DNA from: Natronolimnohabitans sp. A-GB9
Lineage (GTDB): Archaea; Halobacteriota; Halobacteria; Halobacteriales; Natrialbaceae
Reading direction: 5' to 3'
Length of the DNA: 64,000 nucleotides
Assembly: GCF_030848565.1 (NCBI RefSeq)
Contig: NZ_JAVDDV010000005.1
Coordinates: forward strand, 124,001 to 188,000
The notes under the pieces were generated by a model. It was not told where the DNA came from and did no database searches. It worked only from the letters and a program-made list of their open reading frames with translations. Position 1 is the first letter of the stretch; the number at the start of each line of letters is the position of its first letter. Positions 33,870 through 41,257 of this stretch are shown here, in pieces. A program made the translations under genes and the position numbers.

Positions 33870-34034
33870 CGGGGCGGTGGCAGTCAAGAGCGGATGGCCC
33901 TGCAGGCGACAGAAGCCAGCCGATCGAAGCGACACGCGGGAACGGGACGTCTCGTCTCGATCGCTGTAAACCGGGAGAAGACCGTGCTCGAGCCATCGGC
34001 CGGATGTTCTCGAGCCGTCCCGGCAGTAGGGCAG

Positions 34035-34151
34035 GTACCGTATTTCCGCTGTATTGATTGAAAAGAGTTTCTATAGGAATTGATCCCGTCGGTCTCCACC
34101 CCTCGGTGCCGCTGTATCGGGGACACACACACCCCGCGTTGCCGCTGTAAC
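34035..34151 (+). repeat. Origin boxes 6-8
   Basis: Three further copies at 34035-34056 (core TTCCGCTGTATTG), 34097-34119 (CCCCTCGGTGCCGCTGTATC) and 34129-34151 (GTTGCCGCTGTAAC), in the same orientation as boxes 1-5. Confidence 0.8.
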
Positions 34152-34220
34152 GATGGATGGGTGGTGGTCGACTCGAAACGAGGGTACGTTCGGGCAGCCG
34201 ACGGCACGATCGTGATCACT

Positions 34221-34316
34221 GAAGGGGCCGCCCGAGCGACCAAAACCTCACCGAAGGGCCCACCCGAGCGACCAAAACCTCACCGAAGGGCCCACCCGAG
34301 CGACCGAAAACTGACT
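34221..34316. repeat. 32-base tandem repeat, about three copies
   Basis: Units start at 34221, 34253 and 34285 on the pattern GAAGGGCCCACCCGAGCGAC followed by an AAAACCTCACC tail; the third is diverged at its end. A shorter direct repeat, CGGTCCGAGAGTARCACAAC, occurs at about 34408 and 34441. Confidence 0.9.
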
Positions 34317-34536
34317 CGAGATTCCGAAACCAAGGCGTACATCGGCAGCGACCGAAGCACACGACGATCCGAAACAGCGGAGTGGCCGAGGAAACACGCT
34401 CGAGAACGGTCCGAGAGTAGCACAACAGGGAACGGAAGCACGGTCCGAGAGTAACACAACGATGGCGAACCGAAAAAGCCAGACGGACCTGAGAGTCCGG
34501 TTCGTCTGGGTCCGATTCGTCTCGAGCGGCGACGCC

Positions 34537-34640
34537 GCGTTCAATACCGATTGAACGCTATTGCGTTCAATACACTCAATGGACTTTCACACAGAACTAG
34601 TATTTATGGATATCGATCAAAGATCCTCTCGATCGAAAGT
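34537..34640. other. AT-rich core, candidate duplex-unwinding element
   Basis: GCGTTCAA (34537-34544), TTGAACGC (34551-34558) and GCGTTCAA (34563-34570) alternate. They are followed by AGTATTTATGGATATCGATC, the most AT-rich part of the region between the two groups of origin boxes. Confidence 0.6.
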
Positions 34641-34710
34641 CGACAACCTGCCGGAGAGTCACTATAGACGGATTCCCGAATTTCTCTCAGTACAGCCACT
34701 CTCCCGAACC

Positions 34711-34733
34711 CATACAGCGGCAACGAGGGGTGT
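34711..34733 (-). repeat. Origin box 9, inverted
   Basis: CATACAGCGGCAACGAGGGG and three more bases form the reverse complement of the origin box, on the far side of the AT-rich core. Confidence 0.85.
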
Positions 34734-34752
34734 GTCTCTCCACTCGAGTCGA

Positions 34753-34790
34753 CTCATACTGTCGGACAGCACGATCCCACGATCGGTCGC
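34753..34790. repeat. Truncated family A repeat
   Basis: TCATACTGTCGGACAGCACG and the adjacent GATCGGTCGCGGG are a left end of family A lying just downstream of the hisH stop; no right end is seen. Confidence 0.6.
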
Positions 34791-34799
34791 GGGTCGTGG

Positions 34800-35459
34800 C
34801 TACTCGGCGCAGATCTCGACGAAGTTCCGCAGGATCTGAAGTCCCGTCTCGCCGCTTTTCTCCGGATGGAACTGCGTCCCGAAAACAGTTCCCTCCTCGT
34901 TGGCGACGATCGAGGGGAACTCGAGTTCGTAGTCCGTCGTCGCGACCGTCGCGTTCCCATCGTCAGGTCTGGCGTAGTAGGAGTGGACGAAGTAGGCGTA
35001 TCGACCGTCGATACCCTCCACGAGGGGGTGGTCACGACGGACGTCCAGTTCGTTCCAGCCCATGTGAGGAACCTTCTGGCCCTCGGCGAACCGGACGTTG
35101 GTTCCCGGGATCAGATCCAGGCCCTGGACGGCCGACTCGCCGTCGTTTTCCCCCTCCTCGCTGGTCGTCAGTAGCATCTGCATCCCGAGACAGATGCCAA
35201 AGAGCGGCGTCCCGCTCTCGGCGACCTCGAGTAAATCCTCGCGGATCGGATCGGCGTTCTCGACGCCTTCGCGGAACGCGCCGACGCCCGGGAGGACGAC
35301 GCCGTCGGCCGACGCGAAGGCCGCTGGATCGTCGGTGATCTCGACGTCCGCGCCGGCACGTTCGAGGCCACGGGTGACGCTACGCAGGTTCCCCAGTCCG
35401 TAGTCGACGACGACGACGGATGCGAGGGATTGATCGCTGGAAGACGAAACGGTGCTCAT
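34800..35459 (-). CDS. hisH: Imidazole glycerol phosphate synthase, glutaminase subunit
   Basis: A 219-residue class I glutamine amidotransferase. It supplies ammonia to HisF in the fifth step of histidine synthesis, giving imidazole glycerol phosphate and AICAR. The catalytic triad is visible: Cys in G-I-C-L-G-M-Q (about residue 91) and His-Glu in F-H-P-E-K-S near residue 200. The N-terminal strand is V-V-V-V-D-Y-G-L-G-N-L-R-S, and H-M-G-W-N-E fits the glutaminase loop. The start at 35459 (MSTVSSSSD) adds a short Ser-rich lead. No other his gene is adjacent, as is usual in haloarchaea, where his genes are scattered. Confidence 0.95.
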   Translation of the reverse strand: MSTVSSSSDQSLASVVVVDYGLGNLRSVTRGLERAGADVEITDDPAAFASADGVVLPGVGAFREGVENADPIREDLLEVAESGTPLFGICLGMQMLLTTSEEGENDGESAVQGLDLIPGTNVRFAEGQKVPHMGWNELDVRRDHPLVEGIDGRYAYFVHSYYARPDDGNATVATTDYELEFPSIVANEEGTVFGTQFHPEKSGETGLQILRNFVEICAE

Positions 35460-35638
35460 ACCGGCCATGGGTGCGGCGCCTTGAAGTCAATTACCATTCG
35501 AGCAATGCTCGATTTCGATCCCCCGGTATCGGCATCGAGTCACGCACTCGAGGGAACGACCGCAAGCGAGAGACCGAGTCGGAGTCACAGCGTCCGACGA
35601 ACTCGAGTCGTCCGGTCGACTCGGGCCAGTGCGACGGA

Positions 35639-36244
35639 TCAAAACCCGTCGAGTCGCGTCTGACCGCTCTCGCCGTCGCCGACGTCGGCGAGGTCGGCCG
35701 CTCGCTCGAGTGCATCCGCAAACGTCTCCTCTTGACTGCGATCGTACAGCGTCGCAGCCGGGTGGACACAGATCAGGACGCGTCGTGGCGTCCCCCCGAT
35801 ACGGACTTCCTCGAGCGAGCCCGCTTCCTTCGTTACCGCGACGGACCGCCCCAACAGGTGTTCGCTTGGAACCTTGCCTAACGTAACGATCACGTCGGGA
35901 TCTAACCGCTCGATTTCGGTCTCGAGGTAGCCCCGACAGTTCGCGAGTTCGTCTTTCGTCGGGTCGCGGTTCTCGGGCGGCCGACAGCGAACACAGTTCG
36001 TGATGCGAACGTCACACCGCTCGAGGCCGACGTCACGAAGTCCGTCGTCGAGGACGGTCCCGCTTCGTCCGACGAACGGTTCGCCCTGTTCGTCCTCGTT
36101 GGCGCCCGGTCCCTCGCCGACGAACAGCAGATCGGCGTCCTCGGGTCCGGTTCCGTTGACGATCCGGCTACGAGAGTCGACGAGCTTTGGACACTGTGTG
36201 CAGTCGGTGACACAGAGCCCGTCCATCTGTCCCGGCTCTTCCAT
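35639..36244 (-). CDS. udg: Uracil-DNA glycosylase, family 4
   Basis: A 201-residue DNA repair enzyme that removes uracil from DNA. Motif 1, G-E-G-P-G-A-N-E-D (about 43-51), holds the catalytic-loop acidic residue, and motif 2 is H-P-A-A-T-L-Y (about 161-167). Four cysteines (C-T-Q-C in the N-terminal C-x2-C-type pair; N-C-V-R-C-R-P-P-E-N-R near residue 85) bind the 4Fe-4S cluster of this family. All key residues are present. The ATG at 36244 is 127 bases downstream of the DUF99 stop, with a family D repeat part in between. Confidence 0.93.
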   Translation of the reverse strand: MEEPGQMDGLCVTDCTQCPKLVDSRSRIVNGTGPEDADLLFVGEGPGANEDEQGEPFVGRSGTVLDDGLRDVGLERCDVRITNCVRCRPPENRDPTKDELANCRGYLETEIERLDPDVIVTLGKVPSEHLLGRSVAVTKEAGSLEEVRIGGTPRRVLICVHPAATLYDRSQEETFADALERAADLADVGDGESGQTRLDGF

Positions 36245-36267
36245 ACCGGAGGTAGCCGGTCATCACC

Positions 36268-36305
36268 TATAGTAGCCACTGAAAGTCAGTGCGCACTCGA
36301 TCGCC
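36268..36305. repeat. Family D repeat, left arm only
   Basis: TATAGTAGCCACTGAAAGTC and the 18 bases after it match the right arm (reverse complement) of the full family D element at 45739-45822; its other arm is missing. Further to 36371 lie three GATCACTGACR-like words without clear structure. Confidence 0.6.
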
Positions 36306-36371
36306 ACCGTCGTCATCGGCCCTGCCGACAGAGATCACTGACAGTCGAGACTCGAGATCACTGACGTCCCG

Positions 36372-36938
36372 TCACTCGAGGTCACCGACGTACGCAGCGC
36401 CCGCCCGAGCGGCGACCCGTGCGACTCGAATCGGCTCCGGTCGACCGCCGTCTGGAGTGAACGTCCGGACGACCTCGTCGGCCGTCGAAGCGTCACAGCC
36501 GACGTGACGTACGTAGACAGTCTCGTCGTTAACCGATAGTTCACGGCGCTCGGGGAGCGACCGGTAGGTCTCGAGACGCTCCTCGAGCTCGCGTCCGGAA
36601 AAGGCGTCTCGGAGGCCAGCCTCGAGTCCGTCACTCGCCTCGAAGGTGACGGCGATCACCGGTCGGTCGGCGGCCTCGTGAAGACGGGTGAGATCGAACA
36701 GGTTGTACCACGCGGGTGCGATCGCGCCGAGCAGCAGGTATCGCACGTCGGGGCGACCGAGGTCGTCGACGAGAGCTGCCACGGCGTCGGTCGCGTCGGT
36801 TCCCCCGACGGTACACGGACGATACGCGAGTCCATCGAGGACACGGTCGGCACGGACGACAGCTCCAGCAAGCGTGCTCCGGTCATCGTCGCCGCGGACC
36901 GATTCGGCGATGCCCAGCGCCCGCACCCCGGGCTTCAT
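36372..36938 (-). CDS. DUF99 family protein
   Basis: A 188-residue member of DUF99, a family distantly related to endonuclease V. The opening M-K-P-G-V-R-A-L-G-I-A-E-S, the D-G-L-A-Y-R-P-C-T-V-G-G-T-D-A-T segment and the middle L-L-G-A-I-A-P-A-W-Y-N-L-F-D-L strand are all typical. The RNase H-like fold suggests a nucleic-acid role, but none is proven. Its ATG overlaps the TAA of the DUF5786 gene (TAATG-type overlap), so the two are translated from one message. Confidence 0.9.
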   Translation of the reverse strand: MKPGVRALGIAESVRGDDDRSTLAGAVVRADRVLDGLAYRPCTVGGTDATDAVAALVDDLGRPDVRYLLLGAIAPAWYNLFDLTRLHEAADRPVIAVTFEASDGLEAGLRDAFSGRELEERLETYRSLPERRELSVNDETVYVRHVGCDASTADEVVRTFTPDGGRPEPIRVARVAARAGAAYVGDLE

Positions 36939-37111
36939 TAGTCCTCGTCTTTGATCTCCTGTAGACGATCGAGTAACTCGTCGCTGGAAGCACCGTTTTC
37001 GAACTCGATCGTGCCTTCGTGGCTGTTCTCACCGGATTTTACCGCGTCATCGTCGTCAAAATCAGCGTCGACTTCCTGTTGCTCGGATTCGTCGTAGCTC
37101 CCGAATCCCAT
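36938..37111 (-). CDS. DUF5786 family small protein
   Basis: A 57-residue acidic protein. The start MGFGSYDESEQQ, the middle H-E-G-T-I-E-F-E-N-G-A-S-S-D-E-L-L and the D-R-L-Q-E-I-K-D tail are the hallmarks of haloarchaeal DUF5786. Function is unknown. It lies first in the message shared with DUF99; the 3' end overlaps the next ATG by one base, which suggests coupled translation. A TTTATAGG-type TATA sequence (complement strand, about 37169-37177) lies upstream. The start at 37111 is preferred because the conserved sequence begins there. Confidence 0.88.
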   Translation of the reverse strand: MGFGSYDESEQQEVDADFDDDDAVKSGENSHEGTIEFENGASSDELLDRLQEIKDED

Positions 37112-37312
37112 ACAGTGTTCTCTTTGGGATTGCGATTGAAAAATCTTCGTGGTCACTCGATTACCTCTGTTTATAGGGCTGTTAGGGACCTGTAAGCGAC
37201 CCATAGATCGAGCCTCAGAGATACAGGCAAACCGTGACGACCGACGGCCGTGACGGCCGACAGCCGTGCCGCGGACAGCATCGTTTTGGGGCCGGCCCGT
37301 GACTGATCACGT

Positions 37313-37924
37313 ATGGAAGTCCATCACGTCACCGACGACGCAGCGACGTTCACCTGCAACGCCTTCCTGGCGATCGGCGAGGAGACGACGCTGGTCGACG
37401 CCGGCGCCTGGGACGACATTGTCGACGAGCTCCACAGCCACACCGACGGCGTCGATGCCGTCGTGCTGACACACCAGCACGGAGATCACGTCGAACAACT
37501 CGAGGCCGTCGCCGACGCCTTCGATCCGGACGTCTACGCCTACGACGACCATCCGATGCGGACACACGCGATCGACGACGGTGATACGGTAACGATCGGC
37601 GACGAGACGTTCGACGTGGTCTATACTCCCGGCCACGCCGACGACCACGTCTCGTTCGTCTCCGAGAACACGTTGTTCTCGGGCGACGTGGTGGTTCACG
37701 ACGATGGCGCGTTCGACTACGGGAGTTTCGGCCGCACCGATATGGAGGGCCAGTCGCGCGAACGCCTCATCGAGAGCATCCAAGAGCTACTCGATCGCAT
37801 GCCCGAGGGCGTCGAACACATGTACGCCGGCCACGGTAGCGTCTTCCACGGCGACGTGCGAGACGTCGTCGAAACCGCACTCGAGCGCGCGGAGAAACGA
37901 GAACCGAAATATCCCGACGAGTAG
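37313..37924 (+). CDS. MBL-fold metallo-hydrolase
   Basis: A 203-residue metallo-beta-lactamase-fold enzyme. Metal ligands are seen in THQHGDH (about 53-59), in T-P-G-H-A-D-D-H (His near residue 107), in F-S-G-D-V-V (bridging Asp near 124) and in Y-A-G-H-G-S (His near 171). This is the complete binuclear zinc set of the glyoxalase II / persulfide-dioxygenase group of short members. Thioester hydrolysis is the commonest role for this shape, but the substrate is not predictable. It is monocistronic and convergent with nothing nearby; the next gene starts 260 bases on. Confidence 0.9.
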   Translation: MEVHHVTDDAATFTCNAFLAIGEETTLVDAGAWDDIVDELHSHTDGVDAVVLTHQHGDHVEQLEAVADAFDPDVYAYDDHPMRTHAIDDGDTVTIGDETFDVVYTPGHADDHVSFVSENTLFSGDVVVHDDGAFDYGSFGRTDMEGQSRERLIESIQELLDRMPEGVEHMYAGHGSVFHGDVRDVVETALERAEKREPKYPDE

Positions 37925-38150
37925 GGGCAGTCGACACGACGAGAACGCAGTCGTCGACGAGAACGCAGTCGAATCCGTTCGGACTCCGTTTCAGGGGGAT
38001 GAACGTAGAGCACGAACGACAGCAAAACAACATTCTCACAGCTACCGCTTTCCGTCGTGTAGTTCTATCAACCGATCGTTGTAACTGAGAAACTACTGTT
38101 TAGCTATCTCCGGTATTACTGTACCCCTCGGCACATGTTGGTAAACCACA

Positions 38151-38159
38151 AATAATATT
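38151..38159 (+). promoter_or_regulatory. TATA box for the small regulator gene
   Basis: AATAATATT, centred 29 bases before the ATG at 38184, as for a leaderless transcript. Confidence 0.5.
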
Positions 38160-38183
38160 CTGCTGAATTCGTTTTCTAGGATC

Positions 38184-38600
38184 ATGACTACTGGGGAGGA
38201 TGCGTCCGATCAGTCGGACGGTCCGCCGTTCGAGAAACGACGTATCGACACCGACTGTAATACTGACGAGACACAACTCAGTCACTACTTAGAGCTCCTC
38301 TCGAATCGACGTCGACGTCGTATCCTCTACTATTTGGAAGCACACGAGGTCACGGATATCGACAGCCTGGCGAGACACGTCGCCGAGACCGCCGGTGATC
38401 AGGAGACGTTCAACGAACGCGAGTTCGAACGGGCGAAAACGAGCGTCGTCCACGTCGACTTACCGAAACTAAGCGAGATCGGAACGGTCGAGTACGACCG
38501 ACGAAACGGAGCGGTTCGGTACAGACAACCGCCGACGCCGCTGGCGAATCTCCTCGATGCGTGTACGGAACTCGACGCACAGCCACACGACGTCGATTGA
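38184..38600 (+). CDS. DUF7344-like winged-helix protein
   Basis: A 138-residue likely transcription regulator. After a 30-residue acidic lead, residues 33-110 form a winged helix: L-E-L-L-S-N-R-R-R-R-R-I-L-Y-Y-L (helix 1), D-I-D-S-L-A-R-H-V-A-E (helix 2), H-V-D-L-P-K-L-S-E-I-G-T-V-E-Y-D (recognition helix into wing) and G-A-V-R-Y-R (wing). This pattern is common in haloarchaeal small HTH proteins of the DUF7344 kind, several of which sit beside mobile or secreted-protein genes. Targets are unknown. The nearby fragment at 40805-40984 ends in a similar V-R-Y-x-P-P piece. Confidence 0.78.
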   Translation: MTTGEDASDQSDGPPFEKRRIDTDCNTDETQLSHYLELLSNRRRRRILYYLEAHEVTDIDSLARHVAETAGDQETFNEREFERAKTSVVHVDLPKLSEIGTVEYDRRNGAVRYRQPPTPLANLLDACTELDAQPHDVD

Positions 38601-38716
38601 CATGGAGTAGTGGGCACCTGACGCGATTTCGGTACGGACATCGGTCGGAGAACTGGCCGAGAACCGAGCCGTCGCTATCGCAGGTGTCGAAGTATCGGAA
38701 AACGAACTGCCCGACG

Positions 38717-38866
38717 TTATGCTGCGCGCGGTTCCTTCGCCTTGGGACGGAGGTTCTTGTAGCCACACTTCCGGCAGGAGTCGGCATCTCCCGGGTTACG
38801 GGCGTTACAGCGCATACAGATCATCTTCTCGAGCGTTCGTTCCTCAGCAGCGTCGAAACTGGGCAT
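38717..38866 (-). CDS. rpl40e: 50S ribosomal protein L40e
   Basis: A 49-residue zinc-ribbon ribosomal protein. It reads [18 protein letters not shown] then R-C-N-A-R-N and [13 protein letters not shown], with four zinc cysteines in two C-x2-C knuckles. It sits on the large ribosomal subunit and is the archaeal version of the ribosomal half of the eukaryotic ubiquitin-L40 fusion. The gene is short enough to be easily overlooked. A GTTATATG TATA box about 27 bases before the ATG indicates a leaderless transcript. No other ribosomal gene is near; in haloarchaea it commonly stands alone. Confidence 0.95.
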   Translation of the reverse strand: MPSFDAAEERTLEKMICMRCNARNPGDADSCRKCGYKNLRPKAKEPRAA

Positions 38867-38888
38867 ATCGCCCCGTTAGCCCGTAGTA

Positions 38889-38897
38889 CATATAACC
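38889..38897 (-). promoter_or_regulatory. TATA box for rpl40e
   Basis: On the minus strand GGTTATATG; its centre is about 27 bases from the rpl40e ATG. Confidence 0.6.
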
Positions 38898-39176
38898 GCT
38901 GTGGTCGCCGCCTGGAACGAGTCCTTCGATGGCCGCCAACTGAGGTGCTATTAGCAGGGCAAGTTCCTATCGGTTACTCACGCAGAAACGACGAGTGTCG
39001 ACCGACGAGTGATGCTCGCCTATCTGGTCACGCTCACGGCCGCCCACGGTCACGATGGTGTATGTCACGATCTACGCCGAAAGCCCAGTCAAGATCGACT
39101 CATTGCTGATGGTTACTACAATCGGCCAGAAGAGCGGTTCTCGCCGCCATTTAACTAAGGCCTAAATGTGCGAAAA
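38898..39176. other. Noncoding stretch at the left edge of an AT-rich island
   Basis: No supported gene. GC content falls visibly from about 39150 onward. The only structured word is the TTAACTAAGGCCT near 39150-39162. Confidence 0.4.
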
Positions 39177-39185
39177 TTTTATATT
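39177..39185 (+). promoter_or_regulatory. TATA box for the Cys-rich secreted protein gene
   Basis: TTTTATATT, about 29 bases before the ATG at 39210, with no room for a leader: a strong leaderless promoter. Confidence 0.6.
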
Positions 39186-39209
39186 AGAGGCAATCCACAA
39201 TAGGTTCGT

Positions 39210-39875
39210 ATGGTGGAGAAATTCACTAACTCTGATCGGAAAGACGACGAATATAAACAGAAATCAACTCGCCGGCAAGCGCTGAGTGCTATCGGCACGG
39301 TTGGTGCGGGAGGACTACTTTTCCCAGGAATTGTCGCAGGTGACAATGATGAGTATTCGAGCGAAGTTACCGAATATGAACCGAAATCTATCGGTGAATA
39401 CGATGGGGGCGATAGAGTAAAAGTTGAAGAAGGTGTGACTGATTGGATCAGTGACAATGACGAAACTCCTGATTGGTTTACGATTCATGAAGATGATGAA
39501 GTGAGATATAAACCCCATGGAGTAATTAGCGAAGATAATGAAGTTAGCACGCAAGATGCCGAACTATGTCTCCCGACGAGCGTTGACGTCGGCCCAGCCA
39601 CCGTAGGAATCGAAGCATGCCACTACGGGGGCTGTGAATGGGAAGTCAATGTATGTCTCGCAGCGTGTATAGGTACCGGCAGGAACGATGATTGTTCGAG
39701 CGAATATAAAATCAGTGGTGATATTGGAGTTGTCAACGCCGAACTAGTCGCTGATCCGAGATCTGATAGTGGGTGGGGAGTTGACCGGATACATGTTTCT
39801 GGGGAACTCTGTTATTATTATGTCACCGGTAGCTCCTGTGAAACCGTAAATCACACATTCCACTTCCAAGAATAA
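39210..39875 (+). CDS. Tat-exported cysteine-rich protein, halocin-like candidate
   Basis: A 221-residue secreted protein in an AT-rich island. A twin-arginine signal (S-T-R-R-Q-A-L-S-A-I-G-T, residues 19-30) is followed by a hydrophobic core and an A-G-D cleavage-like point near residue 44. The next 70 residues are acidic and cysteine-free. The last 100 hold eight cysteines (120, 137, 142, 149, 153, 162, 201, 210), enough for four disulfides. No family is recognised. A pro-region followed by a compact disulfide-rich end is the plan of known halocin precursors such as HalC8, but no residue similarity to HalC8 is claimed. The gene has its own TATA box and the next gene encodes a membrane protein. 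Confidence 0.7.
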   Translation: MVEKFTNSDRKDDEYKQKSTRRQALSAIGTVGAGGLLFPGIVAGDNDEYSSEVTEYEPKSIGEYDGGDRVKVEEGVTDWISDNDETPDWFTIHEDDEVRYKPHGVISEDNEVSTQDAELCLPTSVDVGPATVGIEACHYGGCEWEVNVCLAACIGTGRNDDCSSEYKISGDIGVVNAELVADPRSDSGWGVDRIHVSGELCYYYVTGSSCETVNHTFHFQE

Positions 39876-39948
39876 ATGAATTAAAAAGAAATAATTAAGT
39901 GACTACTTATTTACGTTTCCGTACAATAATACTGGACAACGAATCATC

Positions 39949-40407
39949 ATGACCACGACTGAGAGTTCCATGGAATTCACGGAATTTCGAACAGCAATAC
40001 TTCTTGGGATCGCCTCAATTCCGTTTACAATCGGGATCAATTTACTATATTCGCCTACTCAAGCTGAGGCGTTACCGGTGTTTGTTGCATGCGTAATTTC
40101 AGGGTATCTATATCAGTCCACGCCGATACGCGGGACTCGTGTGGGGATAGTAACCGGATTGGTAGGTGGTGTCCCCATACTTGTCTGGCAAACTGTTACG
40201 GTCTTGACTGAGTGGTGGGGTCACTCGCTGTTGATTGACATTGTCGGTGACTCCGGACTGATGGCCATTTCGTCGGCTGGGGCTGCGGTGATCACGTTCG
40301 GAATATTGGTAATCGTCCTGTCGATAATCGGCTACATTGGTGGCTTCATTGGTAGTTGGTTGAACTCGGATGGATCGATCGGACCCAAACGTATCCACAG
40401 GGAGTGA
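39949..40407 (+). CDS. Four-helix membrane protein, DUF5518-like
   Basis: A 152-residue membrane protein with four predicted helices (about residues 13-33, 36-57, 60-85 and 105-135), short loops and a charged C-terminal tail. It resembles haloarchaeal DUF5518 proteins in helix spacing, in the G-x-x-x-G-T-R-V-G-I-V-T-G-L-V-G-G loop and in the G-Y-I-G-G-F-I-G-S-W end. The ATG at 39949 is followed by a second at 39970. It lies 73 bases after the cysteine-rich protein gene on the same strand, with a TATA-like CTTATTTA at 39906. Small membrane proteins next to secreted toxins often give immunity; that role is inferred only. Confidence 0.7.
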   Translation: MTTTESSMEFTEFRTAILLGIASIPFTIGINLLYSPTQAEALPVFVACVISGYLYQSTPIRGTRVGIVTGLVGGVPILVWQTVTVLTEWWGHSLLIDIVGDSGLMAISSAGAAVITFGILVIVLSIIGYIGGFIGSWLNSDGSIGPKRIHRE

Positions 40408-40539
40408 ACTCACTCAACATAATTCACACAACTTTAATCACATTCCATCCCTCAGATTTGGACCTAAAATGAGAGAACATCATAGAAGTTGATAACAACA
40501 GATAATACCGACCCTGGACTTCCTATCGTGTACTGAAGT

Positions 40540-40775
40540 CCGTGACGAGTTTGAGCCGCTACCTTCTCTCCAGCACGAATGAAAGCAGTCAATACGCATT
40601 GTGACCGTCTGGAACCACTTCTCGATGTGGTTCCGCTCGCTATAGTTGAGGTGACCGCTCAATTCGTGGCGAAGGAGAGCAGTTAGATACCCGCCGCCGT
40701 CAACCAAAAACTCGGTCTCCGAGACGTCGTGTTTCTCAGTGAGCCGGTGAAGGAACGCCGCCGAGACTCTATTTG
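40540..40775 (-). pseudogene. IS6-like transposase fragment
   Basis: The frame reads R-V-S-A-A-F-L-H-R-L-T-E-K-H, then L-V-D-G-G-G-Y-L-T-A-L-L-R-H and Y-S-E-R-N-H-I-E-K-W-F-Q-T-V-T-M-R-I-D. These are the catalytic-core C-terminal parts of haloarchaeal IS6-family (ISH-type) transposases, in which R-N-H-x-E-K-W precedes the final helices. The N-terminal DDE half is missing, and after H-S-C-W the sequence leaves the family pattern, so the gene is dead. It marks an old insertion event beside the cysteine-rich gene island. Confidence 0.75.
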
Positions 40776-40804
40776 TGCAAGTTTACTGAAGGGTACTGGC
40801 TGTG

Positions 40805-40984
40805 GACGAACTTGACCGAACTATAGCGACGCAACTTATCAAGTGTTAAAAGGATGGTGCGGTAAGGTACTCTCCACCGCCACTGCTTGATCGGCCGATC
40901 GCCGACGCGCAGAAGATCCACAAACAACGGCCAGTTCTTCAGGAACAACTCGCTACCGTCATCAAACCGGCAGCTGAGTCCTAA
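40805..40984 (+). pseudogene. Decayed end of a regulator-like gene
   Basis: In one frame with a single internal TAA (40847-40849), this reads D-E-L-D-R-T-I-A-T-Q-L, then K-D-G-A-V-R-Y-S-P-P-P-L-L-D and Q-R-P-V-L-Q-E-Q-L-A-T-V-I, up to a TAA at 40982-40984. The V-R-Y-x-P-P segment matches the wing-to-C-terminus region of small haloarchaeal winged-helix proteins such as 38184-38600. No start or first half is present. The rest of 40985-41145 shows no coding potential. Confidence 0.4.
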
Positions 40985-41145
40985 CTAAAGACCAATGCTG
41001 AGGTGCTGATCACCGCCGAACGTCTCGTCTGATCTCCTGTATCGATGTGCCGGCGGCTCCACAGTAGGTCATGTTGTGTCGGTGAATGGGTGTGCCAACG
41101 TAGGTCGGTCGGCCTCGAGTCACCGGGATAGCAGTGGAAACCGTC

Positions 41146-41257
41146 TCATACTGTCGGACAGCAGTCAGTGAGCCGTCGGTCGCGAACGCGGGCCGTCACC
41201 CTCGGGACGGCCGCAGTCGCGCGACCGATCGTCGACTCGTGCTGTCAAACAGTATCA
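41146..41257. repeat. Intergenic palindromic repeat, family A (subfamily A2)
   Basis: Ends TCATACTGTCGGACAGCA and GCTGTCAAACAGTATCA flank an interior with GGACGGCCGCAGTCGCGCGA, shared with 9271-9400. The final TCA is the reverse-complement stop codon of the Tsr3 gene. Confidence 0.85.

Larger units (their letters stand above)
33631..34799. other. Probable chromosomal replication origin
   Basis: About 1.17 kb without genes next to orc1/cdc6. It has eight boxes of one family in the plus orientation (33673-34151), then an array of 32-base tandem repeats, an AT-rich core with alternating GCGTTCAA/TTGAACGC words (34537-34570), and one box in inverted orientation at 34711-34733. Initiator boxes placed in opposite orientation on the two sides of a duplex-unwinding element are the classical archaeal origin layout. 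Confidence 0.8.

Noticed and set aside
33673-34151. Repeat series that could be a CRISPR array
   Set aside because: Gaps between the boxes vary from about 9 to more than 100 bases, the boxes are imperfect, and an orc1/cdc6 gene is adjacent; there are no cas genes. An origin fits better.
34080-34454. Frame of 124 codons across the origin repeats
   Set aside because: It passes through tandem repeats and origin boxes, and its composition follows the repeats.
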